From Flavobacteriales bacterium (GTDB taxonomy: Bacteria > Bacteroidota > Bacteroidia > UBA10329), in NCBI GenBank assembly GCA_021739695.1, contig JAIPBM010000007.1, positions 1-64,000 of the forward strand: DNA of 64,000 nt, read 5' to 3'. The notes beneath the pieces were generated by a model. The model made no database searches. It saw only the letters and a program-made list of their open reading frames with translations, and was not told where the DNA came from. This document shows, one piece after another, positions 16,491 to 22,182 of the stretch. Both the position numbers and the translations under genes were made by a program. The first letter of the stretch is position 1. Each line of letters begins with the position of its first letter.

Positions 16491-17849
16491 ATGGAAAAGC
16501 AGCGCTATGAAAGGCCAATAATCAGAAGGCTGAATACTGGAGTGATGAACAAGTTCGGTACTAAGACGGAGTACGAACCAGTAACGCATATCGATGATTG
16601 TGCCGTGAAAGATCTGATGGCAGAGTACGGTTCTCCGTTGTTTGTAATCTCACAGAAAACGATTCACGAAACGTACCAAGCGGCAAATCGTGCTTTCAAT
16701 ACACGCTATCCAAAGGTTCAATTTGCCTGGAGCTACAAGACCAACTACATCAATGCGGTTTGCAACGTTTACCACAAGTTGGGTTCGTGGGCAGAAGTAG
16801 TTTCTGGATTTGAATACCTGAAAGCGCTGAAGAATGGAGTTCCTGGTTCGAAGATCATCTTCAACGGACCAGACAAAACTGTTGAAGAGTTGAAGTTGGC
16901 AATTGAGAATAAATCACTCATTCACATCGATCACTTGGATGAGCTTTACACGCTCACAGAAATGTGCGAGGAGACAGGAATTCGTCCCAAAGTGGCCATA
17001 CGTGTAAACATGGACACAGGAATCTACCCAATGTGGGACCGATTCGGTTTCAATTATGAGAACGGACAAGCTTGGGACGCTATCAATAAGATAGTTCTTA
17101 GCGATAGAATGGATCTGGTAGGATTGCATGCACATATCGGAACGTTTATGCTTACTGCCAATGCTTACGGGGTTGCTGCCAGAAAACTCTCTGAATTGGC
17201 CTTGAGCATTCAGAAAAAATACGATAAGAAGATCCAGTACATAGATATGGGCGGAGGTTTTGCCTCTACCAATACGCTGAAGGGTTCTTTTCTTTCAGGA
17301 ACAGATACATCACCAAGCTTTGATGATTATGCTGAGGCGATTTCAACCGCCATCATGAATGCTGGTTTTGTGGAGGACGAATTGCCATTGTTGATTCTGG
17401 AAACAGGTCGGGCAATGATTGATGAAGCTGGTTCTTTGCTTGGTTCGGTTATTTCAAATAAGCGATTGAGCGATGGACGAAAAGCCACGATCATGGACTT
17501 TGGCGTAAATATTCTGTTCACTTCGTTCTGGTATGACCACAAGATCAGTCCTGCGCAGGAGTTCAGCCATCATACCGAAGATTCGGTTATGTACGGCCCG
17601 CTGTGTATGAACATTGACGTGGTGCGCGAGAATGTGACGCTTCCGCCATTGAAACGAGGCGACCATGTGGTTGTGCATACCGTAGGTGCTTACAACATGA
17701 CCCAATGGATGCAATTTATTGCATTGCGTCCAGCAGTTGTGATGATTGACCTTGACGGCAAACCGCACATTATCCGAAAGCGCGAAACGCTCGACAATAT
17801 CGATCAGCAGGAGCAAATGCCTGCGTACCTGAAAGAGTTTAAATTATGA
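16491..17849 (+). CDS. PLP-dependent decarboxylase, diaminopimelate/ornithine decarboxylase fold type III
   Basis: A 452-residue enzyme of the group IV amino acid decarboxylases. The PLP-binding Lys83 lies in FAWSYKTNY, His213/His215 are in GLHAHIGT, the phosphate-binding loop is GGGF (254-257), and E304-T-G-R307 follows. GPLCMNID carries Cys372 and Asp376, the residues contributed to the partner active site. The family domain starts only near residue 46 (YGSPLFVISQKTI). The first 45 residues are extra and include YERPIIRRLNTG, which resembles YxxPxL leader motifs recognised by PqqD-like domains. Since it sits in a ligase/transport cluster, it may not be the lysine-pathway LysA. The substrate (an amino diacid, a basic amino acid or a ligated derivative) is unknown. 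Confidence 0.85.
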   Translation: MEKQRYERPIIRRLNTGVMNKFGTKTEYEPVTHIDDCAVKDLMAEYGSPLFVISQKTIHETYQAANRAFNTRYPKVQFAWSYKTNYINAVCNVYHKLGSWAEVVSGFEYLKALKNGVPGSKIIFNGPDKTVEELKLAIENKSLIHIDHLDELYTLTEMCEETGIRPKVAIRVNMDTGIYPMWDRFGFNYENGQAWDAINKIVLSDRMDLVGLHAHIGTFMLTANAYGVAARKLSELALSIQKKYDKKIQYIDMGGGFASTNTLKGSFLSGTDTSPSFDDYAEAISTAIMNAGFVEDELPLLILETGRAMIDEAGSLLGSVISNKRLSDGRKATIMDFGVNILFTSFWYDHKISPAQEFSHHTEDSVMYGPLCMNIDVVRENVTLPPLKRGDHVVVHTVGAYNMTQWMQFIALRPAVVMIDLDGKPHIIRKRETLDNIDQQEQMPAYLKEFKL

Positions 17850-17859
17850 ATGAGCTACG

Positions 17860-17883
17860 AGTTGCGAGTTTCCAGTTGCGAGA
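17860..17883. repeat. short dispersed repeat, copy 3 (direct, after decarboxylase gene)
   Basis: This unit begins 10 bases after the decarboxylase stop. It is identical over 24 bases, inverted, to 16452-16475. A small ORF through it (17846-18031) has no protein-like composition and is not annotated. Confidence 0.8.
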
Positions 17884-17884
17884 T

Positions 17885-18013
17885 GTCAATCCCCCGTCCC
17901 AAAAGTTCTGCAAGCTCCACTTTTGCGTCACCCCCTTTGAAACGGGGACTGAACTCCATCCTCCTTTTAAAGGAGGTGCCGAGGAACGAGGCGGAGGATT
18001 TTCATCAGATATT
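17885..18013. repeat. structured intergenic repeat-like element
   Basis: The gap before the urea-transporter fusion holds stacked short stems: CCCC (17933-17936) with GGGG (17943-17946), and the near-palindrome CCTCCTTT-T-AAAGGAGG (17960-17976). GGCGGAGGAT follows at 17990-17999. The C-rich then G-rich layout is like common interspersed elements of Bacteroidota genomes. No coding sequence is evident. It could also affect mRNA stability between the decarboxylase and transporter genes. Confidence 0.45.
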
Positions 18014-18033
18014 CAATTAGTTGATTTCTAAAC

Positions 18034-20220
18034 TTGAGAGATTCTAATAGATACACTTGGAAATTGATCTGGGAGGGACTGTTGCACAGTTACTCCCAGA
18101 TTTTTTTCAGCCTCGATAAGGTATTTGCCGTTGTTCTACTCTTATGCTCGTTCATTGATCCTTATGTAGGCATAAGCGCCATTATTGCTGGCGTAATCGC
18201 TATTCTGACTGCATATTTCTTGGGCTTTGATCACAAGAACATTCGCGAAGGAATGTACAGTTTCAACAGCGTCATGGTTGGAATGGTGATGGCCGTGTAT
18301 TTCGACATGAATGTGCCGTTCATGCTCTTGCTCGTGCTGATGTCCGTGTTCACGCTCTTTTTCACATTGGCTATCAATGCACAACTGAAGGTCTACGGAT
18401 TGCCGATAATGAGCATTCCGTTCCTTTTCGGTGTTTGGACAATCCATTTGGTAGGTCGCGAATTTGCTGGATTGCATCTTACCGAACGCGGCATTTACAC
18501 CATCAACGAGTTGTGGTCGTACGGAGGCGAAACGCTGGTCAACTTCTATGATATGATGGAGAATCTGCCAATTCCAGACATTATAGATGTGTACCTCCGA
18601 TCGCTGGGCGCCATCTTCTTTCAGTTTAACATCTTGGCCGGATTGGTGATCATGGTCGGCCTCATTCGCTTTTCGCGCATCGCATTTCTGCTATCGCTGG
18701 TCGGTTTTTTTAGCGGCTACCTGTTCTTCGGTTTCATGCAAGGGCAGTTCTCGCATTTGCACTACAGTTACATTGGGTTCAACTTCATTCTGTCGGCCAT
18801 TGCTTTGGGCGGATTTTTCATCATTCCATCGCGCGGATCGTTTTTGCTTGTGGCATTGGCATCTCCTATCATCGCCATTCTGATTGCTGCCATCGGCAAT
18901 CTTTTCACCGTGGTTCAACTCCCGATTTATTCACTTCCATATAACGTACTTGTACTTATTACATTATATGTTCTGAAGTTGAGGTTGGCTCCGCGAGGTC
19001 TGACTCCCATCGTGGAACAGTCCTATTCTCCAGAAGTAAATCTGTACCGATTCCTCAATCAGAAAGAGCGTTATGCCAACGATACCTACTTCCATATTTA
19101 CCTTCCTTTTTATGGCGAATGGACCATTTCGCAAGGACATGATGGCGATATAACGCATAAGGGAGAATGGAAAGAAGCCTTTGATTTTGTTGTGGAAGAT
19201 GAGCAGCACAAAACCTATAAGGATTCGGGAACGAGACTGGAGGATTTTTACGGTTACGGTCGTCCGGTGATGGCGCCACAGGCGGGTTGGGTGGTTTCGG
19301 TTGAGAACGATGTGGACGATAACCAGATCGGTGAAGTGAACCTAAAGCAGAATTGGGGAAACACGGTTGTTATTCAGCACGGAGAAGGTTTATACACCAA
19401 ACTCAGCCACTTGAAGCACGGAAGTGTGAAAGTGGAAGTTGGAGAGCATATCAAGAAAGGACAAGTGTTGGCCGCATTAGGAAATTCTGGCCGTTCGCCA
19501 GAACCGCATATTCATTTCCAAATGCAGACCACGCCATACATCGGTAGCAAGACCTTGAAATACCCGCTTGCTTACTACATGGAGAAAACGGCTGATGGTC
19601 AACGGTTTCATTCATACGATTATCCGAAAGAAGGACAGATCATTTCCAATGTGAAAGTGAATCCGCTGCTTAAAAAGGCATTTGCCTTCATTCCAGGAAT
19701 GCATATTCATCTCGAATCGGAAGGCGAAAAGTTTGAGTGGGAAGTGTTTACGGATGCTTACAACTATACTTATATCTATTGCCATCAAACGGAGGCGGTT
19801 GCTTATTTCGTGAACAACGAGACGCTGTTCTATTTTACCAAATACATCGGCAATCACGCTTCACCGCTGTTCCAATTCTATACTGGACTCTATAAAGTGA
19901 TGCTCGGATTTTATCAGGATCTGAAGATCACAGACCATTTTCCTGTAGATGCCATCTATTCGGGAGTTCTGAAAGGAATGCTCGATCTGGTTTCGCCATT
20001 TTATCCTGTTGTAAAAGCAGATTACGAATTGAGCTATTCAGAAATGGATGATGCCATCGAGCCTGAATGGGCCAAGCTCAATTCCGAGCTTTCCGTGAAA
20101 GCATTAGGAGGTACAAGACTTAAGAAAAACTTTCACATCGAGTTCTCTCACGTAGGTATTTCCAAGTTCGCTATATCTCAGAACGGTAAAGAAAAAGTGT
20201 ACTCATGCGAAGTGCGGTAG
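18034..20220 (+). CDS. urea transporter-like channel fused to a periplasmic M23 peptidase-like domain
   Basis: A 728-residue inner-membrane protein. Residues about 15-320 form about 10 membrane segments of urea-transporter type, including GFDHKNIREGMYSFNSVMVGM; the family conducts urea and related small amides. Residues about 350-520 form an M23/lysostaphin-like domain with GYGRPVMAPQAGWVV, H459 (KLSHLKHG), GEHIKKGQVLAALGNSG and the H492-I-H494 pair. In the first metal motif (HxxxD), Asp384 is present but positions 380-381 are Lys-Glu, so zinc binding is doubtful. A further 200-residue C-terminal part has no known domain. The start is TTG (18034); an in-frame stop lies at 18022-18024 and no ATG precedes the first helix. 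It overlaps the next gene by 16 bases. Confidence 0.82.
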   Translation: MRDSNRYTWKLIWEGLLHSYSQIFFSLDKVFAVVLLLCSFIDPYVGISAIIAGVIAILTAYFLGFDHKNIREGMYSFNSVMVGMVMAVYFDMNVPFMLLLVLMSVFTLFFTLAINAQLKVYGLPIMSIPFLFGVWTIHLVGREFAGLHLTERGIYTINELWSYGGETLVNFYDMMENLPIPDIIDVYLRSLGAIFFQFNILAGLVIMVGLIRFSRIAFLLSLVGFFSGYLFFGFMQGQFSHLHYSYIGFNFILSAIALGGFFIIPSRGSFLLVALASPIIAILIAAIGNLFTVVQLPIYSLPYNVLVLITLYVLKLRLAPRGLTPIVEQSYSPEVNLYRFLNQKERYANDTYFHIYLPFYGEWTISQGHDGDITHKGEWKEAFDFVVEDEQHKTYKDSGTRLEDFYGYGRPVMAPQAGWVVSVENDVDDNQIGEVNLKQNWGNTVVIQHGEGLYTKLSHLKHGSVKVEVGEHIKKGQVLAALGNSGRSPEPHIHFQMQTTPYIGSKTLKYPLAYYMEKTADGQRFHSYDYPKEGQIISNVKVNPLLKKAFAFIPGMHIHLESEGEKFEWEVFTDAYNYTYIYCHQTEAVAYFVNNETLFYFTKYIGNHASPLFQFYTGLYKVMLGFYQDLKITDHFPVDAIYSGVLKGMLDLVSPFYPVVKADYELSYSEMDDAIEPEWAKLNSELSVKALGGTRLKKNFHIEFSHVGISKFAISQNGKEKVYSCEVR

Positions 20221-21383
20221 TCACCTTATTATTTGTGCTTTTTGCATTGCTTGGCCATTCTCAGGAATGGTCGGATAAGGCGCAGTATGATGCCTACATG
20301 AAAGGCGATTGGCAGCAGGTGATTGAGCTAGGAAAACTGGCCAGAAAAGCAGGAGCCGATTACTACTATATCCGCGTTCGGAATGGTTATGCCAACTATC
20401 AATTGGGTAGGTTTCATCAGGCCGAAAAGGAATTTGAAAAAGCGCTGGAGTTCAATAGTGGCGATGTCTTTTCCAAGCGCTACAGCTACTGGTCTTCTTA
20501 TTATGCAGGCAATGTTTCCACCGCTTTGGTCAAAAGCGGTCAGATGTCGCCACCGGAGCAAGACACGATTCAAGTAATTAAACCGAAATTCTTCACGGCC
20601 ATTTCTGCGTTGGGAGGTTACCGCGTGTCCACTTCGCAGAATTTTGTAGGCAACATGCCGTATGTTTCTGCTTACCTCGACCATCAGATCGGGAAGCGAA
20701 TTACGCTCCATCATGGTGTCAGTTATCTCAACCAAACACGCACTTCTTTTATCAATAGATTGAACTCAACCGTTTGGCAGGTCGGGTATTTGGCCACGGT
20801 GGGAATTCAAGTCGCGAAACACACCACCATCGCGCCTTCGTTCGTTATGCAATACTGGCAAACAGATGGCTTTAAGGTTTACGACCTGAGTGCAACCTTA
20901 GCGGTCCGTCAGCAATTCGGAAACATGAATACCACACTTATCGGTGGCTATTTCCAAGATACGGACACGACTAAATACATGGTTGGTGGTTCTTTTACCT
21001 GGTATCCGCTGCACAACTTGAAATTGTATTCCATCACATCTGGTGGTTACAATTTTGGCGGTGCGGCCCCAAATCCATTCGTGAAGCAAACCATTGGCGG
21101 ACAGTTGTTCAAAAAAGTTTGGTTGAGTTCATCCTTCAACTGGAATCATCAGGTATTGGTATTTGAAGATATCGGCCTTGATTTTGCCAATAATAGTGTT
21201 GACAGATTGAATTGGAAATGGTCACTGAGCCCCGTTTTCTATCCTCTTCCTAAACTTGCGCTTTCTCTGACGTATTCTATCGAATCCCGTCAATATTACC
21301 GCTTGGGCGAATTGGGCATTGCCAACATTTCCGATCCGTACAATTTCCACTCATTCTATGTAGGTTTGAACTATAATTTCTGA
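20205..21383 (+). CDS. outer-membrane beta-barrel protein with N-terminal TPR-like part (YaiO type)
   Basis: A 392-residue protein with a signal peptide (1-19, ending GHSQ). A helical TPR-like stretch follows (about 25-110, NGYANYQLGRFHQAEKEFEKALEFNSGD), then a beta-barrel of alternating strands (about 125-392). The last residues GLNYNF end in an aromatic residue, the usual outer-membrane barrel assembly signal. The layout matches the YaiO outer-membrane family. Its start lies 16 bases inside the urea-transporter/M23 gene, and the TPR gene follows after 2 bases. The three are therefore a tightly coupled unit that could link inner membrane, periplasm and outer membrane. The substrate is unknown. 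Confidence 0.8.
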   Translation: MRSAVVTLLFVLFALLGHSQEWSDKAQYDAYMKGDWQQVIELGKLARKAGADYYYIRVRNGYANYQLGRFHQAEKEFEKALEFNSGDVFSKRYSYWSSYYAGNVSTALVKSGQMSPPEQDTIQVIKPKFFTAISALGGYRVSTSQNFVGNMPYVSAYLDHQIGKRITLHHGVSYLNQTRTSFINRLNSTVWQVGYLATVGIQVAKHTTIAPSFVMQYWQTDGFKVYDLSATLAVRQQFGNMNTTLIGGYFQDTDTTKYMVGGSFTWYPLHNLKLYSITSGGYNFGGAAPNPFVKQTIGGQLFKKVWLSSSFNWNHQVLVFEDIGLDFANNSVDRLNWKWSLSPVFYPLPKLALSLTYSIESRQYYRLGELGIANISDPYNFHSFYVGLNYNF

Positions 21384-21385
21384 AC

Positions 21386-21994
21386 ATGAAAAACATCGTT
21401 TTATTCGCAGTTTGCATCGGTATTTCCTTTGGTAGCTTGGCTCAATCAACTGATCTGCAGGTTGCTTTTAAGAAGAGCTACGCCAACGAGACCAAAAGCG
21501 ATTTCACAGCTGCTATCAAAGACCTGAAAGCAGTGTATTCCGAAACCTCATACGAAACCAATTTGCGTTTGGGCTGGCTGCATTATTCGGCCGGACTCTT
21601 CACCGAATCCATGGCCTATTACACCAAAGCCATCGACCTGATGCCTGCTTCTGTTGAAGCCAAATTCGGCTACGTTTACCCAGCTGCAGCGGTCGGAAAT
21701 TGGGATCAGGTTAAAAACCAGTATGAGAGCATTCTTCGCATTGATGCCAAGAATTCACAGGCACATTATCGTCTTGGCCTGATCTATTACGGACGGGAAG
21801 AATTTGATAAAGCATTGCAGCATTTTCAGGTCGGTTTCAACCTCTATCCATTCGATTACGACTTCAATCTCATGATGGCTTGGACAAGCCTCAAAATGGG
21901 TAAAATGCGCGAAGCAAAAGTGCTTTTCAATAAGGTTTTGCTGCTTTCACCAGACGATCAATCAGCCATCGAAGGACTTTCTTTGATAAAGTAA
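21386..21994 (+). CDS. periplasmic tetratricopeptide repeat protein
   Basis: A 202-residue exported protein. A signal peptide (1-20, ending GSLAQ) is followed by about five TPR-like helix pairs, for example TNLRLGWLHYSAGLFTESMAYYTKAIDLMPAS, AHYRLGLIYYGREEFDKALQHFQVGFNLYP and LMMAWTSLKMGKMREAKVLFNKVLLLSPDD. Such repeats hold protein complexes together. It is the last gene of the PqqD/ATP-grasp/decarboxylase/transport set, 2 bases after the barrel gene, and probably scaffolds the barrel or the M23-like domain in the periplasm. A dispersed repeat begins within 30 bases after its stop. Confidence 0.82.
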   Translation: MKNIVLFAVCIGISFGSLAQSTDLQVAFKKSYANETKSDFTAAIKDLKAVYSETSYETNLRLGWLHYSAGLFTESMAYYTKAIDLMPASVEAKFGYVYPAAAVGNWDQVKNQYESILRIDAKNSQAHYRLGLIYYGREEFDKALQHFQVGFNLYPFDYDFNLMMAWTSLKMGKMREAKVLFNKVLLLSPDDQSAIEGLSLIK

Positions 21995-22020
21995 TTCAGG
22001 GCGTTCCCGATAAAAGATCA

Positions 22021-22155
22021 GGTCGGGCTGTCCGCTTTATCTTTTTCCCAAAACACGAGGTGGTCATTCTGAGTACCGATTGTCGTAAGCTAATGGCGTA
22101 TCGAAGAACGATCGAGTGGTTTTGGGAAAAAGGATGCCGCTTCCATCCCTAACGC
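22021..22155. repeat. dispersed intergenic repeat with nested insert, copy A
   Basis: The left arm GGTCGGGCTGTCCGC (22021-22035) and right arm AAAAAGGATGCCGCTTCC (about 22127-22144, continuing to GCAGC at 22155) match the element at 56239-56314, which is in opposite orientation. Here the arms are separated by a perfect 14-bp inverted repeat, CTTTTTCCCAAAAC (22041-22054) / GTTTTGGGAAAAAG (22119-22132). It encloses 64 bases with GTCATTCTGAGT and GTATCGA, a motif set also seen at 38418-38516. No ORF is present. Confidence 0.75.
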
Positions 22156-22182
22156 AGCCCGGTCTGAAACACCTTCGCTTTT

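Noticed and set aside
16491-17849. Plain lysA annotation
   Set aside because: The extra 45-residue tail and the ligase/transport neighbours argue against a simple lysine-pathway enzyme; the substrate cannot be read from the motifs.
17846-18031. 61-codon ORF between decarboxylase and urea-transporter fusion
   Set aside because: It translates repeat DNA (17860-17883 and 17885-18013) and overlaps the previous stop; no protein-like pattern.
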